This document shows, in pieces, positions 17,089-24,793 of a stretch of DNA of 58,448 bases. Source of the DNA: Lachnocurva sp045579705. Lineage in GTDB: Bacteria > Bacillota > Clostridia > Lachnospirales > Lachnospiraceae. Position numbers and translations under genes: made by a program. The notes beneath the pieces are model-generated. The model ran no database searches. It was not told the origin of the DNA and saw nothing but the letters and a program-made list of their open reading frames with translations. Every line of letters starts with the position of its first letter. Position 1 is the first letter of the stretch. Location: NCBI GenBank assembly GCA_045579705.1, contig JAZNMP010000037.1:1-58448 (forward strand). Direction: 5' to 3'.

Positions 17089-17142
17089 ATGAATCACTTC
17101 TTTCTTTTTTCTATTTCAAATAGCACTTGAAATCTCTTTCAC

Positions 17143-17364
17143 CTATTTAAAATAAATCTCACAATCACTTTCAACTTTTTTACAGTTTGAAAGCACATCA
17201 TTCATAACAGCATCTGCATCAACACCTTCTTCAAACTCGACTTTCATCTTTAAAGCCATAAAGTTTACTACAGCATCCTTAACTCCAGCAGTATTCTTTG
17301 CTGCATCCTCCATCTTTGCTGCACAATTAGCGCAATCAACATCAATCTTATAAGTTTTCTTCAT
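17143..17364 (-). CDS. Free-standing HMA heavy-metal-binding protein
   Basis: A 73-residue ferredoxin-like domain with the metal site DCANCAAKM (CxxC) near residues 9-12 and the usual KNTAGVKDAVVNFMALKMKVEF core. It probably hands metal ions to the adjacent ATPase, which lacks its own HMA domain. The ATG at 17364 follows an AGGAGG site; an upstream in-frame start at 17400 has none. The spacing to the ATPase is 54 bp. Residues after CxxC do not by themselves settle Zn versus Cd versus Cu. Confidence 0.9.
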   Translation of the reverse strand: MKKTYKIDVDCANCAAKMEDAAKNTAGVKDAVVNFMALKMKVEFEEGVDADAVMNDVLSNCKKVESDCEIYFK

Positions 17365-17435
17365 AATAAAACCTCCTATTATTATCTTATACGAATTCAT
17401 AATCTAAGCCCAGAATTTGCAACTTAGTTGCGATT

Positions 17436-17460
17436 CGATTAAACGAATGTTTAATCGTTT
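17436..17460. promoter_or_regulatory. ArsR operator copy 1 (efflux operon)
   Basis: Perfect palindromic arms CGATTAAAC / GTTTAATCG around GAAT. It sits just downstream of the minus-strand promoter for the HMA and ATPase genes, where a bound repressor would block transcription. The stretch 17438-17460 is repeated at 17514-17536 with 3 differences in 23. Confidence 0.75.
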
Positions 17461-17466
17461 GATTTG

Positions 17467-17494
17467 ATAATACCATTATTAGATTTAAAGTCAA
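17467..17494 (-). promoter_or_regulatory. Promoter of the metal-efflux operon
   Basis: TTGACT (17489-17494) and TATTAT (17467-17472) on the minus strand, 16 bp apart. The predicted start falls at about 17460, directly at operator copy 1. Confidence 0.7.
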
Positions 17495-17513
17495 TACTTT
17501 TTAGAAGATTTTA

Positions 17514-17536
17514 ATTAAACAAATACTTAATCGTTT
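17514..17536. promoter_or_regulatory. ArsR operator copy 2 (arsR promoter)
   Basis: ATTAAACAAATACTTAATCG matches operator copy 1 with three changes. It lies 8 bp upstream of the arsR -35, so the repressor probably controls both divergent promoters. Confidence 0.65.
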
Positions 17537-17544
17537 ATCAATGC

Positions 17545-17573
17545 TTGATATAAGACCAGATTTTCTCTAGAAT
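17545..17573 (+). promoter_or_regulatory. Promoter of the ArsR-family gene
   Basis: TTGATA (17545-17550), 17-bp spacer, TAGAAT (17568-17573), with the start codon 102 bp downstream. Confidence 0.65.
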
Positions 17574-17674
17574 AAAGATATAATTAGTAATAGAAAAGAA
17601 ATAATCATAATAGAGATTAATATAGAAGATTATCAATCAGAATTTTGTCAATCAGAATTAAAAGGAGTCCCAAT

Positions 17675-18073
17675 ATGGCAAAGGACAACAAAAACCTAAA
17701 CAGCGCAAATACAACATCACATACACTTCCACACAACCACGGAGAAGTAGATATAAACGCATTGTTGGAGCATATTCCTTCAGACGAAGTGATAGACTCG
17801 GTATCAGCAGCTATGAAACAGCTCGGTGATCCAAGTCGACTTCGTATCTTCTGGTTGCTCTGCCATGCTGAAGAATGTGTGATCAACATCGCATCGGTCG
17901 TAAACATGTCCAGTCCTGCTGTCTCTCACCATCTTAGACTTCTAAAGAGCGCAGGCCTTATCACATCTCGCCGCGACGGAAAAGAAATGTACTATAAAGC
18001 CGCCGACACACCTCTCGTCGACAGCTTACATCATATCATTGAAGAGGTAGGCTTCATAACCTGCCCATACTAG
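17675..18073 (+). CDS. ArsR/SmtB-family metal-sensing repressor
   Basis: A 132-residue winged-helix regulator: KQLGDPSRLRIFWLL, then CVINIASVVNMSSPAVSHHLRLLKSAGLI, then the RRDGKEMYY wing and a C-terminal helix. ELCVCDL-type motifs are replaced by EECVINI, keeping one Cys; His, Glu and Asp residues in the last helix (LVDSLHHIIEE) could form a CzrA-like Zn site. The N-terminus has a His-containing stretch (HTLPHNHGEVD). The ATG at 17675 has AAGGAG upstream, so an in-frame TTG 30 bases earlier is rejected. It is divergent from the efflux genes it probably represses. Confidence 0.92.
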   Translation: MAKDNKNLNSANTTSHTLPHNHGEVDINALLEHIPSDEVIDSVSAAMKQLGDPSRLRIFWLLCHAEECVINIASVVNMSSPAVSHHLRLLKSAGLITSRRDGKEMYYKAADTPLVDSLHHIIEEVGFITCPY

Positions 18074-18100
18074 AGCATAAAATATTAGAAAGCCCGATCA

Positions 18101-18185
18101 AATACGGGGAAACCTGATGGAATACGGAAAAGTCCTGATGGAATACGGAAAATCCCGACTAAATCTAGGATTTTCCGTATTTTTC
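18101..18185 (+). terminator. Direct-repeat unit and terminator after the ArsR gene
   Basis: AATACGG words repeat at 18102, 18121 and 18142 with GATGG linkers. The third pairs with GGATTTTCCGTATT (18168-18181) as a 14-bp stem followed by T5. It works as a rho-independent terminator and also opens the composite repeat locus 18101-19040. Confidence 0.7.
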
Positions 18186-18383
18186 AATTCCCACCAATCA
18201 AGTCAGCCGCATACTACGAAATATCCCATCTAAATCGTCAATCTATCGTAGGTTTCACTTTCTAACCATTCCAAATCATGTGAAACACATCATTTCCCCT
18301 ATTTCACATGACTTCTCGCACCCCGCCTTCAACCATATCCCAATTAGATTAATCAAGTGCGGCTATCGCCGCAAGGGAATCCT
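18183..18383. repeat. Composite repeat locus 1: single hairpin units
   Basis: Non-coding. It holds one CTACGA ... TCGTAG unit (18214-18251) nearly identical to the array at 30786-30972, including the CAAGTCAGCC connector before it and GTTTCACTTTC after it; a CATGTGAAA / TTTCACATG hairpin (18278-18310); and the GC hairpin TGCGGCTATCGCCGCA (18358-18373) that also precedes the long palindrome at other loci. Confidence 0.75.
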
Positions 18384-18509
18384 ATTATGTTTGCTTGATC
18401 ACACCTTTTCATAAAAAAACAGCCTGTCAAGGATGGTGAAGCCACCGGAGGCTACGTCCTTGACAGGCTGCTTTCTTTGATGAATATAATCACCCAAGCA
18501 AACATATAT
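18384..18509. repeat. Long palindromic repeat element, copy 1
   Basis: A nested inverted repeat: outer arms ATGTTTGCTTG / CAAGCAAACAT and inner arms CAGCCTGTCAAGGA / TCCTTGACAGGCTG. It is repeated at 31702-31829 and, internally deleted, at 46767-46820. It is MITE-like in shape and has no coding potential. Confidence 0.85.
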
Positions 18510-18600
18510 CTCATTTTGTGCACATGCACACAACCTTGGATCTTGCCTAAAACCTTCGGGAACAAAGTCCACTCTGTGAGCGTAGCGAACACTCGATTAA
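18510..18600. repeat. Shared flank and end module of locus 1
   Basis: Matches the inverted region 46681-46766, including a GTGCACATGCACAC palindrome and the end module CCACTCTGTGAGCGTAGCG at 18569-18587, which also ends the locus at 31856-31882. Confidence 0.75.
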
Positions 18601-18630
18601 AACCCAAAGCATAAAGCAAGTCAAAAGAAT

Positions 18631-19040
18631 TGGTGTGAACCTCTACTTTTCCCAGATTTCACACCAGCCTCGATTTTGAGCACTAGTGTGAAACTGCACC
18701 TTCCGTTAATCTCACACCACCAATGAGCTTGAAGTAATGGTGTGAATCCATGCTAATCCTCAATTTCACACCACGCCTCAAAAAAGTCAATGGTGTGAGA
18801 TTAACTATTTCTTGCTTTTCACTCCACAAAAATTCTTGAAATGATAGCGTGAATCTTGAGCTTTTCCTGATTTCACACCAACCCATAATTTGAGCACTAG
18901 TGTGAAACTACTACTTCCGTTAATCTCACACCACTAATGAGCTTACAGTAATGGTGTGAACCCAAACAAATCCTCAGTTTCACACCACACCCCCGAAAAA
19001 CCACTGGTGTGAGATTAACTATTTCTTGCTTTTCACACCA
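18631..19040. repeat. Tandem array of eight TGGTGTGA hairpins, 53-54 bp period
   Basis: Left arms (TGGTGTGA or variants) start at about 18631, 18684, 18738, 18791, 18844, 18898, 18952 and 19005. Each is followed about 28 bp later by TCACACCA. Hairpins are about 36 nt and are separated by 17-18 bp connectors. Units 2-4 and 6-8 are near copies, so a three- to four-unit block was probably duplicated. It lies between the convergent ArsR and dtd genes and ends 5 bp before the dtd stop. Confidence 0.9.
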
Positions 19041-19044
19041 CCCA

Positions 19045-19497
19045 TCACCTGCAAATCTCCTTCGAATCCAGCACGATCGTAAAAGGCCCAATATTTGAGA
19101 AAGTCACCTTCATCTCCTCCCCGAACACGCCAGTTCCGACCTGGTAGCCGGCTTCGCGACATTTGTCGACTACATAGTCATACAAACTCTCAGCCAAGTC
19201 AGGCTTCGCCGCATTCACAAAACTAGGTCTGTTTCCATGTGAGCAATCCGCATACAGCGTAAACTGTGACACCAAAAGCAGCGAACCGCCAACCTGCTCC
19301 AGATTCAAGTTAATCTTGTCATTCTCATCTGGAAAAATTCGAAGGCCAAGCATCTTTTTTATCATCTTGTCCGCAATCTCTTTCGTATCATCTGGTGCGA
19401 TTCCAACGAGCACCATGTACCCCTTGTCGATTGCCCCAGTCACTTCTCCATTTACTCGAACCTCAGCGTCTTCCGCTATCTGAATCACAAATTTCAT
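19045..19497 (-). CDS. dtd: D-aminoacyl-tRNA deacylase
   Basis: A 150-residue enzyme that hydrolyses D-amino acids from mischarged tRNA in the cytoplasm. Family signatures are present: GGSLLLVSQFTLYAD with the active-site Thr, NRPSF, and the C-terminal NIGPFTIVLDS containing the Gly-Pro motif (usually GPVT). Length is standard. The N-terminus (MKFVIQIAEDAEV) departs somewhat from the common MRAVIQRV. It is 15 bp downstream of the PH-domain gene, in the same direction. Confidence 0.94.
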   Translation of the reverse strand: MKFVIQIAEDAEVRVNGEVTGAIDKGYMVLVGIAPDDTKEIADKMIKKMLGLRIFPDENDKINLNLEQVGGSLLLVSQFTLYADCSHGNRPSFVNAAKPDLAESLYDYVVDKCREAGYQVGTGVFGEEMKVTFSNIGPFTIVLDSKEICR

Positions 19498-19512
19498 CTC
19501 ACAAAAACCCTT

Positions 19513-21090
19513 CTAATAATCTTCCTGCAGACTCTCGGAAAAAGACTTCATCAATCCATCTATTACCTCAGAATCATATTCTGACACATAAACATTTGAA
19601 GCAACTCTAGAAGCTAGAATATGAAGCGATAATCCCTTCGTACCCAATATTCTAGATAATAACTTCTGCTTTCCGCGCATATACTGAACTTTTGAATAAT
19701 CAATCACATGATAATTCCAGTTCAAGCTTCCTTCTCGAATCCAGAGTCTGTCTTTATCAAACGCTATCCTACAAACAGATTGTTTAAAGAATAGACACAA
19801 AATACTATACAGGAGCACCAATCCGATAACTACTATAATCGGCACAGCTATAAACTGGTTCTCGCCAAACACATCTATCTGATGCCCTGAACTTACAAAC
19901 GCTATAATCTCCCCGATTCCAAATCCTATCAGCGACCAAATTATAATCTCAATCGGGCCATCCAGAATATCTCGAATTAGAGATTTCTTCGATCTCTTCT
20001 CCATCTCCTCAGGCTTCTTAAACTCAAACTCAGGCAGAACCTGCTTCATAAGTGGTTCAATACTTTCAATCGGTATAGCAGGAAAAAGCCACTGTCCATC
20101 GACATCCTCATCCTCACCACCGACATTTATAACATTTACTGAAGCTCTACCCATAAATCTTCCAAGCAAAGCACACTTCATACGAACTGCCTGAATCTGA
20201 TTCACCGGCACAGAGTATGAACGCAGTTTCAAAGCTCCACTGGAAATATAAATCATATCTCCGCGTCTCTTCACTCTGAAATCATGATATCTCACAAAAG
20301 ACTTAAGGATATTTTTTCCTGCATAATAACAAGCTGTCAACGGAATTATTAGGAGTGGGAATATGCTCGAAAGCCTCTCTCCAGCATTCCACATCAGAAC
20401 GAAGATTATCAGCGCTGCGATAATTCCAAGCGAAAATCCCGAAATCACACCGATATCAATCGAAGCAATCGCTGCTGCCATATTCTCACTTTCATCCAGC
20501 CTAAAATCATATTCTTCCTGTCCGGCTGCTGCCTCATTTGATTCTGCTGCTGCCTCTTTTGATTCTGCTGCCGCATCTCCATACAACGAGCCATCCGTGA
20601 TATAACTCATCACGAGGTCACGAACCTTCATCGCATCCTTTAGGCCGAGCACGATGAACACATCCGTCTTGTCCGCAGTAGAAAGCGTACTGGTATCAAA
20701 CTTTACCTTGTAGATGTGCGTCAATCTCTCAAAGACATTCTGCTCCAGATTAACATTTGAAACATTCCTTATCGAGATTTCGTCTTTTTTTGCGAAAAAA
20801 GTCTTCCTCTCAACCACAATCATGCCATCTTTAATCGAAAGCGTGGTTTTCTTCCAGCGGAAGTAGGATAACCCGAATCCGACGATTAGTATCAGCAGGA
20901 ATATCCCGATGTCTAATCCAAAACTGGTTATAACCCCTTTCGTCCACCCCGATCTATTAAGCTCATGAAATGTATCTACTATATCCTCTACCTGTCCTAG
21001 AAAGAGTACGATGATGCCCACTAATACTCCCCAGATGCTCTCAAGCAAACACAGCTTATGATTATGAAGTCCTACTATTTCTCTATTCAT
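19513..21090 (-). CDS. ydbT: PH-domain membrane protein, YdbT-like
   Basis: A 525-residue membrane protein with bacterial PH (bPH2) domains alternating with paired membrane segments (about 18-36, 50-70, 210-265, 380-450). A low-complexity AAAESxEAAA stretch lies near residues 175-195. In Bacillus the YdbS/YdbT pair is linked to resistance to heterologous antimicrobial peptides; a similar envelope role is inferred. The ATG at 21090 is preceded by GAGGG; an upstream TTG is too close to that site. It starts 2 bp after the YdbS-like stop. Confidence 0.85.
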   Translation of the reverse strand: MNREIVGLHNHKLCLLESIWGVLVGIIVLFLGQVEDIVDTFHELNRSGWTKGVITSFGLDIGIFLLILIVGFGLSYFRWKKTTLSIKDGMIVVERKTFFAKKDEISIRNVSNVNLEQNVFERLTHIYKVKFDTSTLSTADKTDVFIVLGLKDAMKVRDLVMSYITDGSLYGDAAAESKEAAAESNEAAAGQEEYDFRLDESENMAAAIASIDIGVISGFSLGIIAALIIFVLMWNAGERLSSIFPLLIIPLTACYYAGKNILKSFVRYHDFRVKRRGDMIYISSGALKLRSYSVPVNQIQAVRMKCALLGRFMGRASVNVINVGGEDEDVDGQWLFPAIPIESIEPLMKQVLPEFEFKKPEEMEKRSKKSLIRDILDGPIEIIIWSLIGFGIGEIIAFVSSGHQIDVFGENQFIAVPIIVVIGLVLLYSILCLFFKQSVCRIAFDKDRLWIREGSLNWNYHVIDYSKVQYMRGKQKLLSRILGTKGLSLHILASRVASNVYVSEYDSEVIDGLMKSFSESLQEDY

Positions 21091-21092
21091 AA

Positions 21093-21560
21093 TCAATCCC
21101 TCGCATCAACAACATACTTATTAATACGCGCTTTTAGTCTGTCTCCGATTTCCTGAGCTCTTTCTTTTTCCATAAATCGGATAGTCACATCTCCTCCAGC
21201 TGTGTAAACGACGAGTTTCGTCATTCCAAACATTCTGTCTAGCGGACCTGACTCCAGAGAGATCTTCTGAATTCTCTCGATAGGTACGATTTCTTCTGTA
21301 ATCATAATGAATCCTTCACGAAGAGAAATCTGTTCATCCGTAAAGGAAGCTCGATACCAATGGTACCGAGCAAAAGGCATAATCAGGGATATTACCCAGC
21401 TAAAACCTAGTATTATTAGTAGCGAAAAAGTAGCCCAATCTGGAAGATCATCTCCAGCAAACGCAAATATCAAACCTACGCCAGCTGAAACTATAATCAT
21501 CGTGATTAGTGAAGAACATAATAGCAATCCCTTCATCTTAGGATTTCTTTTTTCGTACAT
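21093..21560 (-). CDS. ydbS: PH-domain membrane protein, YdbS-like
   Basis: A 155-residue protein with two membrane helices (about 13-32 and 42-60) followed by one bPH2 domain containing ITEEIVPIERIQKISLESGPLDRMFGM, a stretch typical of YdbS. It is coupled to the YdbT-like gene with a 2-bp gap, and follows the ABC permease genes by 10 bp. Confidence 0.87.
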   Translation of the reverse strand: MYEKRNPKMKGLLLCSSLITMIIVSAGVGLIFAFAGDDLPDWATFSLLIILGFSWVISLIMPFARYHWYRASFTDEQISLREGFIMITEEIVPIERIQKISLESGPLDRMFGMTKLVVYTAGGDVTIRFMEKERAQEIGDRLKARINKYVVDARD

Positions 21561-21570
21561 GAAACACTCC

Positions 21571-22278
21571 TTAGAATTTCTTGAAATAAGTTCTAAATAT
21601 CTTTGGGCTAACTGGAACTCTAAACAGAGCTCTTGAAATCACTACGTATATCACTAGTGAGATTGCAACGATTGCATATCCTACTGCAACCATTACACCA
21701 AAAGGCTTATTACATAAATCCATCAAAACCTTCGTGATATCCGGGCCGATTCCAACCATAGGGAAATAAATACCCAGGTAGCAAATCAAGAAGATAATAA
21801 TCGAAATAATGTAATACTTAAATACTGTTGCAGTATAAATATTGATAACCAGCATAATTACCGCAAGTTCGATTACTCCCATCTTCATAAAGATTTCGTA
21901 TTCTGGATGTGAATGCATAACCACCAAACGTAACAGCACAACAACAGTATATGAGAACATTGTCATTACGCAGTAAACTCTAACCGGGATATCGTAGAGC
22001 ATCTTTTTCGAAAAGCCTGATGAGCTAACGTATCCAGCCAAGTTTAATCCCATGAGAACCTGAGGGAAATACATAGGAATGATTGCCATGAATAGTCCAC
22101 CTATAGGGAACATCATAGCTGCACCGTTCTGTGTATCATAGAACACTTCTGGAAAAAAAAGATTCTGCACGATTTCAAATGCCAAACCAACCACAAACAT
22201 AACTATTGCAGAACCAATAGTAAGCTTTGGCTTAATACCATATTTTATAAGCGAAAGTGCTCTCTTAAAATCACTCAT
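21571..22278 (-). CDS. Putative ABC exporter permease subunit 2
   Basis: A 235-residue protein with about six hydrophobic segments and no soluble domain. No specific family motif was recognised. Its place after a permease-like gene and an ABC ATPase under a YtrA-type regulator suggests it is a membrane subunit of that transporter. The ATG at 22278 has a strong GGAAGGAG site and overlaps the end of the preceding gene by 8 bp, indicating translational coupling. Confidence 0.7.
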   Translation of the reverse strand: MSDFKRALSLIKYGIKPKLTIGSAIVMFVVGLAFEIVQNLFFPEVFYDTQNGAAMMFPIGGLFMAIIPMYFPQVLMGLNLAGYVSSSGFSKKMLYDIPVRVYCVMTMFSYTVVVLLRLVVMHSHPEYEIFMKMGVIELAVIMLVINIYTATVFKYYIISIIIFLICYLGIYFPMVGIGPDITKVLMDLCNKPFGVMVAVGYAIVAISLVIYVVISRALFRVPVSPKIFRTYFKKF

Positions 22279-22933
22279 CGAAATAACTCCTTCCCAACTT
22301 TCTATAAATATCAAAGAAATAGAAAGCTATGATAAACACGATTGCAATATCAACTAGTACAACTATCCATCTTGGAATGATTCCTATAAACATAACAAAA
22401 GGTCCAACCAGATAAACAGCAATCATCGAAATCAGTATGCTCATTACAAATGTTCCTGACAAACGACTCAATATCAGTTCCAGCATAACTACACCCAACA
22501 CACTGAATGCTGCAGAAAAATACAGAAATGCATCGAACTCTGTGCTTCTTAAATACAGGCAATATGGAATGACTGAAAATGCCACTATTACAAAGGCTTT
22601 TCTAATAGCATCTACTATTATTGCTGAGCCAAAGAAATTCTTTCCTTTAGCTGAGCTAAGCAGATAACCCATTCCCTGAATCTTTTTCCTGTCAACTGCT
22701 TTCATGAAAAAGATATCTGAAATAACTTCAGTCAACAGCATAATCATAATAGGCACTAATAGCGCTATAAACACAATTCCCATTCCCCTTCCTGATAAAA
22801 CAGGAAGAGTTACATCTTTAAGGAAATGATATAGAATCAATGTCGTGGCTAACTGTGCTGCAGGAATAACTCCCCACATTAGAATCTTGTACCACGGTGA
22901 AGTAAACACCGAGTATTCTTTAATCATCTTCAT
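22271..22933 (-). CDS. Putative ABC exporter permease subunit 1
   Basis: A 220-residue protein with about six membrane segments. The ordering (regulator, ATPase, two small permeases) is that of YtrABC-like and bacitracin-type exporters. The sequence shows no binding motif that reveals the substrate. The start ATG has GGAGG 7 bp upstream and lies 9 bp after the ATPase gene. Confidence 0.72.
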   Translation of the reverse strand: MKMIKEYSVFTSPWYKILMWGVIPAAQLATTLILYHFLKDVTLPVLSGRGMGIVFIALLVPIMIMLLTEVISDIFFMKAVDRKKIQGMGYLLSSAKGKNFFGSAIIVDAIRKAFVIVAFSVIPYCLYLRSTEFDAFLYFSAAFSVLGVVMLELILSRLSGTFVMSILISMIAVYLVGPFVMFIGIIPRWIVVLVDIAIVFIIAFYFFDIYRKLGRSYFDE

Positions 22934-22942
22934 AACAGCCTC

Positions 22943-23896
22943 CTACTTAATGTTTGAGTGCTGCTTCATAAGTGATACTGAAATCTCTGTCAGATTTGGT
23001 ACTTCACATACAGCATTCAAAAGCTCAACATTGCTTCTATCAGTAGCAAGCGCCAGACCTTCAATACCCTGGTTACCTTTATGTACACCGATCAGGTACT
23101 GCTTAAGCTGGTCAGCATTTTCTGCGTCACCGCGAACCATGATGTATTTTTCTTTTAAGTCTTCTGTAAATCCTGTTTCGAGAACTCTACCTTTGTCCAT
23201 GATGATAACGTAGTCTGTTACATTCTCCATATCTGCGATATTGTGTGTTGAGAAGAATACTGTTCTCTTTCCAGGCTTAACATCCATATAGTCACGGATG
23301 ATTTCACAAAGCTTGTCTCTCATCAGAGGATCGAGTGGAGATGCCGGCTCATCTAGAATCAAAATATCTGTATCACGAGCCAAAACTGTTGCCATCTCGA
23401 GCTTCATTCTATTTCCGTCGGAAAGCTGAGAAACTTTCTTCCATTTTTTTCCAACCTTATCAACCGGAATATCGAGGTCTACGATAATCTGGTCGAATTT
23501 GTTCTCATCAAAGTTTGAGAACAGAAGCTTTGATGCTTCGCGAACCTGCTTAACTGTCCACTCTGGAAGGAAATAATCGTTAGGCGCTGTAAAACCGATT
23601 CTCTCTCTCATCGACTCTGTCTCTGGAAGGAATGGATCTACGTTTCCTCTTGAGTTCTGTCCCACCCCATTAAATGAATTATTCTCTTCTTCAAAGAAAT
23701 TGACGCTGCCTTTGTAATCCATACGAACACCAGCCAAGATGTTTAGCAAAGTAGACTTACCTGCACCGTTCTCTCCAATCAAAGCTGTTGCAAATCCCTC
23801 AGGCACTCTGAAATCTGGAATGTTAAGTTCAAATCCGCTGAACTTCTTTGAAATGTTCTCCCCATGAATAGCATTCTTAAAACTAATGTTGCTCAT
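22943..23896 (-). CDS. ABC transporter ATP-binding protein
   Basis: A 317-residue nucleotide-binding subunit: Walker A GENGAGKST, signature QLSDGNRMKLEMA (LSDGN instead of LSGGQ), Walker B ILILDEPASPLD, and the H-loop FFSTHNIAD. Between Walker A and the signature an unusual insert (NFFEEENNSFNGVGQNSRG) lengthens the protein. The C-terminal 80 residues are an extra domain of unknown role. The ATG at 23896 has GGAAAGGAAG upstream. It lies 16 bp after the YtrA-type regulator gene. Confidence 0.93.
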   Translation of the reverse strand: MSNISFKNAIHGENISKKFSGFELNIPDFRVPEGFATALIGENGAGKSTLLNILAGVRMDYKGSVNFFEEENNSFNGVGQNSRGNVDPFLPETESMRERIGFTAPNDYFLPEWTVKQVREASKLLFSNFDENKFDQIIVDLDIPVDKVGKKWKKVSQLSDGNRMKLEMATVLARDTDILILDEPASPLDPLMRDKLCEIIRDYMDVKPGKRTVFFSTHNIADMENVTDYVIIMDKGRVLETGFTEDLKEKYIMVRGDAENADQLKQYLIGVHKGNQGIEGLALATDRSNVELLNAVCEVPNLTEISVSLMKQHSNIK

Positions 23897-23912
23897 AATC
23901 TCTTCCTTTCCT

Positions 23913-24287
23913 TTAATAATTCTCAACATCTAGCAAATCACGTAAAGTCTGAATTAATTCCTCATTTGAAATCTTCGCTACCTTTGCCGCTTTAATAGCC
24001 TCACCTAGCGAGCTTTCTACTAATCTTAAGTGTTGTTCTTTCATCATATCGGTATCTTGCGAGTTAACACAGAACCCTTTTCCTTTGATGGCACTTACTA
24101 TTCCTTCCTCTTCGAGAACCTCATAAGCTTTCATCGTAGTGATGACACTAATCTTTAGGTCCTTCGCCAGAGATCGGATCGAAGGCAAGAACTCGCCCGC
24201 CTTTATCTCACCATTCAAAATCCTAGTTCTGAAATCATCTGCAATCTGTCGATAAATGGGAACTCCACTATTCTGTAATATAATCAT
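23913..24287 (-). CDS. GntR-family repressor, YtrA subfamily
   Basis: A 124-residue protein with an N-terminal GntR winged helix (PIYRQIADDFRTRILNGEIKAGEFLPSIRSLAKDLKIS) and only a short helical tail, the hallmark of the YtrA subgroup. Members repress their own ABC-exporter operon and usually respond to cell-wall-active compounds. The AT-rich repeats at 24333-24383 just upstream are the likely operator. It is the first gene of an operon that may run through to dtd. Confidence 0.92.
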   Translation of the reverse strand: MIILQNSGVPIYRQIADDFRTRILNGEIKAGEFLPSIRSLAKDLKISVITTMKAYEVLEEEGIVSAIKGKGFCVNSQDTDMMKEQHLRLVESSLGEAIKAAKVAKISNEELIQTLRDLLDVENY

Positions 24288-24332
24288 TCGCCCACCATCT
24301 TTCTGTTTATGGAAACCGACTCGATTTCCACG

Positions 24333-24383
24333 TGTATATACAGTTCATATAACTGTTTATGTGTTATATATACAGTATATACA
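24333..24383. promoter_or_regulatory. Candidate YtrA-type operator region
   Basis: TATATACAGT occurs at 24335-24344 and 24367-24376, exactly 32 bp apart. The palindrome TGTATATACA (24333-24342) and the inverted repeat ACAGTT-N5-AACTGT (24341-24357) overlap it. Placement 46-96 bp before the regulator start fits autorepression. Confidence 0.6.
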
Positions 24384-24462
24384 TTCGTTTGTCAATGGAT
24401 TTTTGATATTTTTTTGTTTAAGTTTGAGGGAAGTTGTCTTTTTCTTGCTTCCAAGAACCCGG

Positions 24463-24630
24463 ATACCTACCAAATCTTGTTTTTTGCCACTTTGGTGGGT
24501 ATTCATCCTCCCTAACTCGTCCTCATATACCCACCAAATCGTGATAATCGGCACTTTGGTGGGTATCCACACTACCCAACTCGACCTCATATACCCACCA
24601 AATCGAGAAAATCAGCACTTTGGTGGGTAT
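24463..24630. repeat. Tandem hairpin array, ATACCCACCAAA word, 64-bp period
   Basis: Words alternate in orientation: starts at 24463(-), 24491(+), 24527(-), 24555(+), 24591(-) and 24619(+), giving steps of 28, 36, 28, 36, 28. Each - then + pair makes a 40-nt hairpin with 12-bp arms. Unlike the other arrays it lies between divergent genes (the YtrA-type regulator and the GH5 gene). Otherwise this gap of about 500 bp holds only the operator above and the GH5 leader. Confidence 0.9.
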
Positions 24631-24793
24631 CCAACTAGTCATATAACAATTCAGCTTTTTTCCACCTAAAAATTAGATATCCACCATCAAACTATCTATT
24701 AAGCCAATAAACATATCCGATTAATATGGTCGTCCCGGATTTCTACAATGCTAAAATATCTCTTGGGTTAAATATATAGAAGGAGGAGAACCT

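Noticed and set aside
18384..18509. Integron attC site
   Set aside because: No core GTT/AAC boxes of the expected form and no integrase; the element is a simple nested palindrome.
18631..19040. CRISPR array
   Set aside because: The repeated parts are short inverted arms, the loops and connectors resemble each other between units rather than being unique spacers, and no cas gene is present. The same applies to the arrays at 24463, 30711, 31008 and 31314.
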